A stretch of 64,000 nt of DNA from Bacteroidales bacterium (GTDB taxonomy: Bacteria > Bacteroidota > Bacteroidia > Bacteroidales > UBA3663). Of this stretch, positions 44,178-51,414 are shown one piece after another (position 1 is the stretch's first letter; every line of letters begins with the position of its first letter). Location of the stretch: the NCBI GenBank assembly GCA_017449065.1, contig JAFSKF010000025.1:1-64000 (forward strand), given 5' to 3'. The position numbers and the translations under genes were made by a program. The notes under the pieces were generated by a model. That model did no database searches. It was given only the letters and a program-made list of their open reading frames with translations, and was not told the origin of the DNA.

Positions 44178-44208
44178 CGAAAGTACGCCTTTTTTGCGAA
44201 AAAAACAA
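44178..44208 (-). promoter_or_regulatory. Possible promoter for the nucleotidyltransferase-GH105-GH106-folC run
   Basis: The reverse complement has TACTTTCG (44178-44185), one mismatch from TAnnTTTG, and TTG about 20 nt upstream (44206-44208). The fit is moderate. Confidence 0.4.
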
Positions 44209-44291
44209 CAAAAAGAACCTAAAATTAAGAAAAATCGACAAAAAATCGCTTTTTTTTGTTAAAAAATAAACGTCGTATTGTAAAATTGTGC

Positions 44292-44300
44292 TATATTTGC
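44292..44300 (+). promoter_or_regulatory. -7 element of the ECF sigma factor gene
   Basis: TATATTTGC matches TAnnTTTG and lies about 90 nt before the ATG. No well-spaced -33 TTTG was seen. That could mean a weaker promoter or one read by an alternative sigma factor. Confidence 0.6.
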
Positions 44301-44389
44301 ACCGTCAAATCAAAAATATCCGACATAACCTTTTAATACAACAACTGCCTATTGAACATTTCTACGCTTTAACCAAAACTAAAGTATAG

Positions 44390-44983
44390 ATGAAAAACCT
44401 ATCGGATGAGAGCTTGGTTGCTCTCTACATTGAAGGTAAGAACGAAGCGTTCGATGAGCTGTTGTTCCGTTATAAAAAGAACGTGTATGCGTATTTTTAT
44501 AGCGTGGTACAAAACAAGGAGGTGGCAGAGGATATGTTCCAAGACACTTTCATCAAGCTTATTGTATATCTCAAGGAGGGCCGCTATCAGGAAAATGGTC
44601 GCTTCGTTGGCTTTCTGTTCCGCATATGTCATAACATCATCATCGACTATTACCGTCAGCAACAGGCACAGCAGACTTCCCTTGCTTGCGATATTGACTA
44701 TGATTTGTTCGGTCGCAGGAATCTGGATGGCGATGATATGAATGGCAGCATCGAGGAAGCAATGAGCTATCATGACGTTCTGGGTGATGTGCGTCACATT
44801 CTCAAGTTCCTGCCCGACAATCAGCGGCAGATCATCTATCTGCGTTTCTACAAAAATCTTCCTTTCAAGGAAATCGCCGATATGCTGGGCATCAGCATCA
44901 ATACGGCTTTGGGACGTGTTCGCTACGCCCTTTCAAATATGCGTAAATTAGCTGAAGAGCACAATATCTCGTTGGCAATGTAA
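44390..44983 (+). CDS. ECF (RpoE-type) RNA polymerase sigma factor
   Basis: A 197-residue extracytoplasmic-function sigma factor. Region 2 spans about 20-95: FDELLFRYKKNVYAYFYSVV, QNKEVAEDMFQDTFIKLIVY, GRFVGFLFRICHNIIIDYYR (DNA-melting and -10 recognition). The acidic linker is DYDLFGRRNLDGDDMNG. Region 4 is about 130-190: LKFLPDNQRQIIYLRFYKNL, PFKEIADMLGISINTALGRV, RYALSNMRKL. No anti-sigma gene is adjacent: upstream is a divergent metabolic gene and downstream a converging editing protein 11 nt away. Its regulation must therefore come from elsewhere or from its own expression. Confidence 0.93.
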   Translation: MKNLSDESLVALYIEGKNEAFDELLFRYKKNVYAYFYSVVQNKEVAEDMFQDTFIKLIVYLKEGRYQENGRFVGFLFRICHNIIIDYYRQQQAQQTSLACDIDYDLFGRRNLDGDDMNGSIEEAMSYHDVLGDVRHILKFLPDNQRQIIYLRFYKNLPFKEIADMLGISINTALGRVRYALSNMRKLAEEHNISLAM

Positions 44984-44993
44984 GTGTTTTCTC

Positions 44994-45518
44994 TCAATAT
45001 TTCTCATTAGCTCCATCCAAGCGGAAAACGATGCGGAAGGTGCCGCTACCGGATGCAGTGGCAGGATAGGGCGGAGGTGTAGTGGAAACGTTGGGTGTCC
45101 AGGATGTGGACGAAATGCGGAAATGCCCGATTTCAGAAGTGTGTTCAACATGGGCGCCAATGCAGGCGCAGACATCGTAGTCGCCTACACGAACCAGCCT
45201 GAGCGTCTCGGAGGCGTCTTCCGGAAGTTTGGCAAGTGAAACTTCTGCGGGGATATTGTCTCGCGTAACAAATTCGAGGGTGACCGGCAAATCGGCAGCA
45301 ATCACTTCGTTGACACGCCGTTCAATTTCCTCTACCTGTTCATCCGTAGGACAGAAGGGAAGTTCGTAGTTCAGTTTCGATTTCTTCCGTTCGACGTGGG
45401 CATTGCGCGAGCGTTCGCAACCGAACATCCGGATCATGGTTTGGTTCAAGATATGTTCAGCGGTGTGAGCCGGCTGATATTCGTTTTTGTTATGTTCGTT
45501 CAGAATGGGTTCTGTCAT
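44994..45518 (-). CDS. AlaX-like tRNA-editing (AlaRS second additional domain) protein
   Basis: A free-standing homologue of the alanyl/threonyl-tRNA synthetase editing domain, predicted to hydrolyse mischarged tRNA (Ser- or Gly-tRNA-Ala). The 174-residue protein has zinc site residues HTAEH (18 and 22) and CIGAH (Cys119, His123), and the EIGHFRI segment. An unusual Thr/Pro-rich stretch (TPNVSTTPPPYPATASGSG, about 142-160) lies between the last two strands, where the family normally has a short turn. It lies 21 nt behind the GH53 gene at the tail of the arabinose/galactan run, so it may be read from that transcript. Confidence 0.82.
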   Translation of the reverse strand: MTEPILNEHNKNEYQPAHTAEHILNQTMIRMFGCERSRNAHVERKKSKLNYELPFCPTDEQVEEIERRVNEVIAADLPVTLEFVTRDNIPAEVSLAKLPEDASETLRLVRVGDYDVCACIGAHVEHTSEIGHFRISSTSWTPNVSTTPPPYPATASGSGTFRIVFRLDGANEKY

Positions 45519-45539
45519 GATAGGGTTGTGCTGTTAAAA

Positions 45540-46829
45540 TCACTTGACCAGAATCTTTTTCCCATCAATAATATAAATGCCTTTGGGCAGTTCTTTCAGG
45601 TTCTTGCCGACCACCTGTCCGCAAATATTATAGATCGGTTGGTTGTTGCGGGAAGCATCTTGCAGAATATGAGCCAAAGCCGTATCGTTAGCACGTAGTT
45701 CCTTGAGCGTATAGAGCGCTTTCAGGGCACGATGGTTGTTGCTGTTCCAAAGTCCGCGGTTGAGCCAACTGTCAATCACAATCGTATTGGCGTTCCATGA
45801 AGCACCACCATTGCCGTTCTCTTCCGGGAACCACCAATAGAGACCCGTCGTGTTGTTGTGCTTCAGCAGTTCAGCAACCAAATCGTTGGCAAAAGCCAGC
45901 TGTCCGGTTTCTGTTGCGGCCCAGGTCGATGCGAAGTTATAGGTGGCATCGCTGGCATAATACTGATAGAAGTAAGCGGTTTCGACAATCTGCACTTCTT
46001 TGTTGGGGAATTGTTTTTCCAGATTCGATAACGTGGTGCTGAGATACGAAAGGGCATTGTGGTAGAAAGGATAATAGCTCAACCCGATGATATCGTAATC
46101 GACGTCGCTGATGTAGTTGTAGAAGTTGACGGTCTGAGTCGAAACACCCGAGCGTTCGGTGTGAATCACAATCTTGCAATCGGGGCAAACATCGCGCACA
46201 GCCTTGCAGCCACTGTTCAGCAACTGGCTCAGACGGCTCCATTGGGTGCTGTATGAGGTTTTGGCTTGAGCAGGGAAGACCTTGTCACCGTTGCTGCGCC
46301 AAAGCATGCCATAGGAAATCTCATTGCCTACCTGTACGAAGTCAGGTTCTGCACCGAAGGCTTTCAGTTCTGTGAGGCATCGCTTGGTATATTGGTACAT
46401 AGAATCCGCCAATGCCTCGTTGCTGGTATTGGTTTTCCATGTGGAGGGAATATCCTGATAGGAGGGATCTGCCCAACAGTCGGAATAATGGAAATCGACC
46501 ATCAGTTTCATGCCTGCATCCTTGATGCGTTTTCCCAGTTTCTTTACATAGGCAAGATCTTGCACCACACCGGTTTTCGCACCTGAGGTGCGTTCTGTGG
46601 GCGTAACGAACAGACGTACGCGAGCTGCGTTCCATCCGCATTCATCGTGCAAATAGGTAATCACGTCACCGATGGTCTTGCCATCAGCATCGTAGTAGGG
46701 AGTATTATAGCCTTCGTAACTTGGAAGCAGGGAAATATCGCCGCCCACCCAATGCTGTCTGGTTTCTGCATGAAGTGCGATGATGGTGAATGAATAGAGA
46801 AATAGAATCGGGAGTATAAGCTTTTTCAT
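45540..46829 (-). CDS. GH53 arabinogalactan endo-beta-1,4-galactanase with T9SS-type tail
   Basis: Secreted enzyme predicted to cut beta-1,4-galactan side chains of pectin. The 429-residue product has a signal peptide (MKKLILPILFLYSFTIIALH) and the GH53 start GGDISLLPSYEGYNTPYYDA. ARVRLFVTP and KLMVDFHYSDCWADPSYQDI follow. The acid/base region is DFVQVGNEISYGMLW (Glu about 170) and the nucleophile region VQIVETAYFYQYYA (Glu about 283). YWWFPEENGNGGASWNAN is near the C terminus. The last 40 residues (PIYNICGQVVGKNLKELPKG, then IYIIDGKKILVK) are a type IX sorting tail, suggesting cell-surface or extracellular placement. It follows araB across an 84-nt spacer with a hairpin. Confidence 0.92.
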   Translation of the reverse strand: MKKLILPILFLYSFTIIALHAETRQHWVGGDISLLPSYEGYNTPYYDADGKTIGDVITYLHDECGWNAARVRLFVTPTERTSGAKTGVVQDLAYVKKLGKRIKDAGMKLMVDFHYSDCWADPSYQDIPSTWKTNTSNEALADSMYQYTKRCLTELKAFGAEPDFVQVGNEISYGMLWRSNGDKVFPAQAKTSYSTQWSRLSQLLNSGCKAVRDVCPDCKIVIHTERSGVSTQTVNFYNYISDVDYDIIGLSYYPFYHNALSYLSTTLSNLEKQFPNKEVQIVETAYFYQYYASDATYNFASTWAATETGQLAFANDLVAELLKHNNTTGLYWWFPEENGNGGASWNANTIVIDSWLNRGLWNSNNHRALKALYTLKELRANDTALAHILQDASRNNQPIYNICGQVVGKNLKELPKGIYIIDGKKILVK

Positions 46830-46856
46830 AGGCTTCCAAATAATGAAGTGATTATG

Positions 46857-46890
46857 GGCGACCGACCCACATTACCATGAACCGGTCGCC
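46857..46890 (-). promoter_or_regulatory. Hairpin between araB and the GH53 gene
   Basis: GGCGACCG (46857-46864) and CGGTCGCC (46883-46890) form a perfect 8-bp GC-rich stem with an 18-nt loop. No U-tract follows on the minus strand, so it is more likely an mRNA-processing or stabilising element, or a weak terminator, than a full terminator. Confidence 0.6.
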
Positions 46891-46913
46891 TGGATGATTT
46901 GTTTGTGTTGCAA

Positions 46914-48548
46914 TCAGTTTTTGTTGGCTACTGCGGCTTGCTCGATAGCCAGACCGGCTTCATAGTTCTTGATGTACTTGTTGAAGCCGTCGATGTCCTC
47001 TTGGGTCGGGGCAATCTCAACACCGGTGTTGCCTGCAAAGACAACATCTTCCAGGTAGTCTGCCAGATTAAGACCCTTGCTGTTGTTGACCATATAACCT
47101 GCCAAGAGCGCAATACCCCAGGCACCGCCTTCACCGGCAGTCTCCATCACAGAAATCGGAGAACCGAGAGCGGCTGCCAGTACACGCTGTCCGACACCCT
47201 TGGTCTTGAACAATCCGCCATGACCCGTGATGCGATCCACTTTGATCTTCTCCTCTTTGAAGAGCACATCATTGCCTAACTTCAAAACGGCAACGGTCGC
47301 ATACAGATTGGCACGGAAGAAATTGGCCAGATTGAACTTGTCGTTGGCTGAACGAACCACCAGTGGACGTCCTTCTGCCAAGCCGGTAACAGGCTCGCCG
47401 GAAATGTAGTTATACGACAGAATACCACCGCAATCGGGATCTCCGCTCATCGCATGATTGTAGAGCTTTCCATAGATCTCGTTCATATCGACTGGTACAC
47501 CCAGAAGTTCCTGATATTCCTTGAAGAGCTTCACCCAGGCATTGATGTCGGAAGTACAGTTGTTGCAATGCACCATAGCCACCGGACTTCCGTCTGGTGT
47601 AGTTACCATATCGATCATCTCCGAAGGCTTCGAGAGTTCTTTTTCGAGCACAATCATAGAGAAGGAAGAGGTTCCGGCAGATACATTACCCGTGCGCTGC
47701 TTGACAGCGTTCGTGGCAGTCATACCGGTGCCGGCATCGCCTTCAGGAGGACAAACCGGACAGCCGGGCTTCAAGTGTCCGGTAACATCCAGACGTTGTG
47801 CGCCGTGTTCAGTCAGATAGCCGGCATTTTCGCCAGCCACCAGACACTTTGGCAGAATGTCTTCAATCTTCCAAGGATAGCCCTTTGGTGCGATGAGGTC
47901 GTTAAACTTCTTCACCATGGTGGCATCGTAGTTCTTGGTCTTCGAGTCGATAGGCAACATGCCTGATGCGTCACCGATGCCAAGCACTTTCTCGCCGGTG
48001 AGACGCCAGTGGATGTAACCTGCCAACGTGGTGAGATAGGTGATGTCCTTAACGTGCGGCTGATCTTCGAGGATGCACTGATAGAGGTGCGAAATGCTCC
48101 AGCGCAACGGGATGTTGAAATTGAAGAGTTTGGAAAGTTCAGCGGCAGCAGGTCCCGTATTGGTATTGCGCCAGGTGCGGAAAGGCACCAGGATCTTTTC
48201 ATTCTCTGAAGGTAGGGTGCGCTGGGTAGCGATGCCGTTAGGTCCGAAAGCCATATAACCGTGCATCATGGCGCTGATACCGATGGAAGCCAATACTTCG
48301 ATTTCGCAGTCATATTGTTCCTTCACGTTCTTACGAAGGTTGGCGTAGCAATCCTCCAAACCGTACCAGATGGCTTCTGTACTATAGGTCCACAGACCGT
48401 CAACGAGCTGGTTCTCCCATTCGTGACTGCCCTGTGCAATCGGTTTATTCTCCTGATCGATAAGCACGGCCTTGATTCGGGTCGATCCGAACTCGATACC
48501 CAGAATCGCTTTGCCGGCTTCGATGGTTTGTTTTGCTGTCATAGTCAT
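46914..48548 (-). CDS. araB: Ribulokinase (FGGY family)
   Basis: Phosphorylates L-ribulose to L-ribulose-5-phosphate. The 544-residue FGGY kinase shows the ATP-domain start AILGIEFGSTRIKAVLIDQE, the substrate-side SIGISAMMHGYMAF and RTWRNTNTGPAAAELSKLFN, GIGDASGMLPID, the second-domain CPPEGDAGTGMTATNAVKQR and SAGTSSFSMIVLEKE, and the C-terminal GHGGLFKTKGVGQRVLAAAL. Identification as AraB rests on the araA and araD neighbours and the Bacteroidetes form of the family. Two closely spaced ATGs (48548 and 48542) are possible starts. A hairpin-containing 91-nt spacer separates it from araA. Confidence 0.9.
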   Translation of the reverse strand: MTMTAKQTIEAGKAILGIEFGSTRIKAVLIDQENKPIAQGSHEWENQLVDGLWTYSTEAIWYGLEDCYANLRKNVKEQYDCEIEVLASIGISAMMHGYMAFGPNGIATQRTLPSENEKILVPFRTWRNTNTGPAAAELSKLFNFNIPLRWSISHLYQCILEDQPHVKDITYLTTLAGYIHWRLTGEKVLGIGDASGMLPIDSKTKNYDATMVKKFNDLIAPKGYPWKIEDILPKCLVAGENAGYLTEHGAQRLDVTGHLKPGCPVCPPEGDAGTGMTATNAVKQRTGNVSAGTSSFSMIVLEKELSKPSEMIDMVTTPDGSPVAMVHCNNCTSDINAWVKLFKEYQELLGVPVDMNEIYGKLYNHAMSGDPDCGGILSYNYISGEPVTGLAEGRPLVVRSANDKFNLANFFRANLYATVAVLKLGNDVLFKEEKIKVDRITGHGGLFKTKGVGQRVLAAALGSPISVMETAGEGGAWGIALLAGYMVNNSKGLNLADYLEDVVFAGNTGVEIAPTQEDIDGFNKYIKNYEAGLAIEQAAVANKN

Positions 48549-48556
48549 AATTATTA

Positions 48557-48623
48557 AGGGGCGAAAAAGGGGAGTAGAAGGGAAGGTGTGTCCTTAGCTA
48601 CTATACTTCCCTTTTACGCCCCT
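48557..48623 (-). promoter_or_regulatory. Inverted repeat in the araA-araB spacer
   Basis: AGGGGCG (48557-48563) and CGCCCCT (48617-48623) are exact complements. The adjoining AAAAAGG and CTTTTA parts extend the pairing imperfectly, and a second GAAGGGAAG (about 48577-48585) can compete for CTTCCCTT. Two alternative stems are therefore possible in the mRNA just before araB. Confidence 0.6.
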
Positions 48624-48639
48624 TCATTGTCTTTAAATA

Positions 48640-50190
48640 TTAAAGAAGTGCCTTGTTGAGCAAATAGTAAACTTCGTTGGTACGGAGTTCCTTCTTAGCA
48701 CTCTCCATTGTGGTGTTCTTATCGATATGGAAGTACTCGATGTTCAACATCTCGGCATAATCCTCCCAGTATTCAGGAGTGATGTCGTACGACATGATTG
48801 AGTGGTGGGTACCACCAGCCAGAATCCAGGCACCGGCGCCTACTTCGAAGTTTGGCTCCGGAATCCAGAGTGCATTGGCAACTGGCAGCTTAGGCAACTT
48901 CTTAGGCTGGATGCACTTCACATCGTTTACGATCAGACGGAAGCGGTTGCCCATATCAACTACGGTAGCCGTTACGCCGTTGCCGACCTTTGAGTTGAAT
49001 ACCAGACGGGCAGTCTGCTGCTTGCGCACACCGATGCCCAAGTGATGAACTTCCAGACGGACAGGTTCGTTCTCGACTGCGATGAGCGGACAAACTTCGA
49101 GCATGTGGCTCTGGAGGATAGCGCTGTTCTCGCCGTCGAAGTTGAGGGTATAGTCCTCCAGGAACGAGCAACCGGTTGGCAGACCCTGAGTCATGTACCA
49201 TACGGTACGATAGAGGGCAGCAGACTTCCAGTCGCCTTCAGCACCGAAGCCATAGCCTTCAGCCATCAGGCGCTGCGATGCCAGACCAGGAATCTGATCG
49301 AAGCCTACAAAGCCTTCGCTGTCCGGATCATCCCAAGAACCGAGGTCATCGAAGTTGGTGGTGAAGCCCTTGGCACCCTTGGCCTTCAGGATGGCACGCA
49401 GAGCCAACTCAGCTTTAGCGGCATTCCAGATCTTCTTTTCACCGATTTCGTTGCCAGCCTCACATGGAACAACGGTATAGGTCTTCTTGTACTCAGCAAC
49501 CAGTGCATCCACTTCGCTGTCGGTAACCTTCTTCCAGTAGTTCATCAGTTCGCTGACGGTGCAGTAGTCAACGTGATAGCCCAAAACCTGCTCAGCAGCT
49601 ACCTTGTCGCCGTCGGTCACAGCCACATTGTTCATCTGATCGCCAAAGCGGAGGATCAGCATGTCCTTAGCATCTGCAACAGCTGCAGCAACGCGAGCCC
49701 AAACAGCGATGTGCTCCTGAACCTTAGTGTCCTTCCAATAGCCGGCAACAATCTTATGAGGCTTGCGCAAACGAGCCAGGATATGTCCGAATTCGCGGTC
49801 GCCATGAGCACTCTGGTTGAGGTTCATGAAGTCCATATCCATCGTATCCCACGGAATCTGCTCGTTGTACTGGGTATGGAAGTGGAGAAGAGGCTTGTTC
49901 AACTGCTGCAAGCCGTGAATCCACATTTTGGCAGGCGAGAAGGTGTGCATCCAAGTGATGATACCGACACACTTCTCGTCGTTGTTGGCAGCCTTCATGA
50001 GGGCAGCCACTTCCTTATCGCTGTTTGCAGTTCCTTTATATACAACCTTAATAGGGATGATGCCCGACTGGTTCAGTCCGTCCACCATTTCCTTCGAATG
50101 TCCGTCAACGATCTTTACGGTTTCGCCACCATAAAGCAACTGTGCTCCGGTAATCCACCAAAGCTCGAGGTTTTCAAATGCTTTAATCAT
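48640..50190 (-). CDS. araA: L-arabinose isomerase
   Basis: Interconverts L-arabinose and L-ribulose (cytoplasm, Mn-dependent). The 516-residue protein carries the family's order: FENLELWWITGAQLLYGGET, CVGIITWMHTFSPAKMWIHG, LLHFHTQYNEQIPWDTMDMD, FMNLNQSAHGDREFGHILAR, ILRFGDQMNNVAVTDGDKVA, and near the end GGTHHSIMSYDITPEYWEDY. Metal-ligand Glu/His positions (in GYGFGAEGDWKSAALYRTVW and the HHLGIG and GGTHH regions) are present. It lies between the 114-residue unknown gene (28 nt upstream) and araB. Confidence 0.97.
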   Translation of the reverse strand: MIKAFENLELWWITGAQLLYGGETVKIVDGHSKEMVDGLNQSGIIPIKVVYKGTANSDKEVAALMKAANNDEKCVGIITWMHTFSPAKMWIHGLQQLNKPLLHFHTQYNEQIPWDTMDMDFMNLNQSAHGDREFGHILARLRKPHKIVAGYWKDTKVQEHIAVWARVAAAVADAKDMLILRFGDQMNNVAVTDGDKVAAEQVLGYHVDYCTVSELMNYWKKVTDSEVDALVAEYKKTYTVVPCEAGNEIGEKKIWNAAKAELALRAILKAKGAKGFTTNFDDLGSWDDPDSEGFVGFDQIPGLASQRLMAEGYGFGAEGDWKSAALYRTVWYMTQGLPTGCSFLEDYTLNFDGENSAILQSHMLEVCPLIAVENEPVRLEVHHLGIGVRKQQTARLVFNSKVGNGVTATVVDMGNRFRLIVNDVKCIQPKKLPKLPVANALWIPEPNFEVGAGAWILAGGTHHSIMSYDITPEYWEDYAEMLNIEYFHIDKNTTMESAKKELRTNEVYYLLNKALL

Positions 50191-50218
50191 TTCTCTAAAT
50201 TTTTAGGTAATTAATAGG

Positions 50219-50563
50219 TTATTTCTCTATTTTCCGAAGATAAAGTTTAACATGATAGCTCCAACTTCCGAAATCGTACCAGCCACTGCTCCATTCTTCG
50301 CCGGGTTTCAGCGATTTCTCGAAGTCATAGCCGTTGTGAATCCGAAGATGGATTGCTTCATCGTCGGTACGAAGAAATATGACTCTCACCGAACCGTATC
50401 CTCCGTAGTTGTTCGACCAACGAGGATGTCCATCGCCGGACATTAAAGTACTAACGGGACAGGTATTCTCTGTCGTGCCACCCATTTCGCGCTCGGTAAC
50501 TTCGCATTCTTTCGAGCTGGAATCTTCCAAGACCAGTTCGTATTCGTTCCAGTTTATAGCCAT
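50219..50563 (-). CDS. Unknown 114-residue protein within the arabinose operon
   Basis: I do not recognise a family. The product has no signal peptide and no membrane segment. It is rich in Trp, Tyr, Gly and charged residues (MAINWNEYELVLEDSSSKEC, MSGDGHPRWSNNYGGYGSVR, VIFLRTDDEAIHLRIHNGYD, SSGWYDFGSWSYHVKLYLRK). The alternating polar/hydrophobic pattern suggests a small all-beta domain. Gaps to araD (15 nt) and araA (28 nt) are short and the strand is the same, so it is almost certainly part of the operon. A role in sugar binding or in modulating the isomerase/epimerase step would fit the place, but this is inference. Confidence 0.8.
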   Translation of the reverse strand: MAINWNEYELVLEDSSSKECEVTEREMGGTTENTCPVSTLMSGDGHPRWSNNYGGYGSVRVIFLRTDDEAIHLRIHNGYDFEKSLKPGEEWSSGWYDFGSWSYHVKLYLRKIEK

Positions 50564-50578
50564 ATTCCTTGAATGTTT

Positions 50579-51283
50579 TTAGTGTTTTTGTCCCTTTTGT
50601 CCGTAATAGGCATTCGGACCATGTTTGCGCATATAATGCTTCTCGACAAGCAGTGGGTTCATCGTCGTGTTCGGATTCACACTGAATGAAACGAACGCCA
50701 TCTTGGCACACTGTTCCATCACCTTGGCATTATAAACAGCGTTGGCAGGAGAAGTGCCCCATGAGAAAGGTCCGTGGTTCTTGACGAGAACCGCTGGAGT
50801 GTGGTCTGGGTTGATGCCCAGTTGCTGGAATTTGTTTACAATCACTACGCCTGTTTCGTGTTCATACTCCGGCATCTGCTCCTTGGTCATATCGTCCGTA
50901 CAAGGAATATCCTTGTAGAAATAGTCAGCATGGGTCGTTCCGATGTTCGGGATTGCACATCCTGCCTGAGCGAATGCTGTGGCATAAGTGGAGTGGGTGT
51001 GAACCACGCCTTTGATGTTTGGGAATGCACGATAGAGCACCAAATGGGTAGGAGTATCACTCGACGGATTGAGGTTGCCTTCAACCACCTTGCCGGTTTG
51101 CAGATCAACCACCACCATGTCTTCAACTTTCATTACGTCGTAGTCAACGCCCGAAGGCTTGATCACAACGAGTCCTTTTTCGCGATCGATGCCTGAAACA
51201 TTGCCCCAGGTGTAAATAACCAGTCCTTGTTTGACAAGTTCGATATTGGCGTCGAACACTTGTTTTTTCAGTTCTTCTAACAT
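50579..51283 (-). CDS. araD: L-ribulose-5-phosphate 4-epimerase
   Basis: Class II aldolase-fold epimerase giving D-xylulose-5-phosphate, the entry to the pentose phosphate pathway. The 234-residue chain matches the family: [60 protein letters not shown], the zinc-site [34 protein letters not shown], and [20 protein letters not shown] (third His ligand). The tail [17 protein letters not shown] is typical for AraD. It is the first of the araD-unknown-araA-araB set, behind a 131-nt spacer containing an inverted repeat. Confidence 0.96.
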   Translation of the reverse strand: MLEELKKQVFDANIELVKQGLVIYTWGNVSGIDREKGLVVIKPSGVDYDVMKVEDMVVVDLQTGKVVEGNLNPSSDTPTHLVLYRAFPNIKGVVHTHSTYATAFAQAGCAIPNIGTTHADYFYKDIPCTDDMTKEQMPEYEHETGVVIVNKFQQLGINPDHTPAVLVKNHGPFSWGTSPANAVYNAKVMEQCAKMAFVSFSVNPNTTMNPLLVEKHYMRKHGPNAYYGQKGQKH

Positions 51284-51302
51284 ATTAAATAAAGGTTGTT
51301 AA

Positions 51303-51407
51303 GGGGAGTAATTACGATTAATTAATAGTTAATAGTTAATTGGTTCTCGGTTATTCAACCCATAAGTCCCATTCAGCCCATTAACCCCATAAACCCCATT
51401 ACTCCCC
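51303..51407. repeat. 10-bp inverted repeat with CCCAT array between araD and the symporter gene
   Basis: GGGGAGTAAT (51303-51312) and ATTACTCCCC (51398-51407) are perfect complements 85 nt apart. The loop holds a TAATAGTTAATAGTTAAT run (about 51319-51342) and about six CCCAT units (51357-51407). The mRNA segment between the symporter and araD cistrons could fold across this. Confidence 0.75.
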
Positions 51408-51414
51408 ATCAAAT

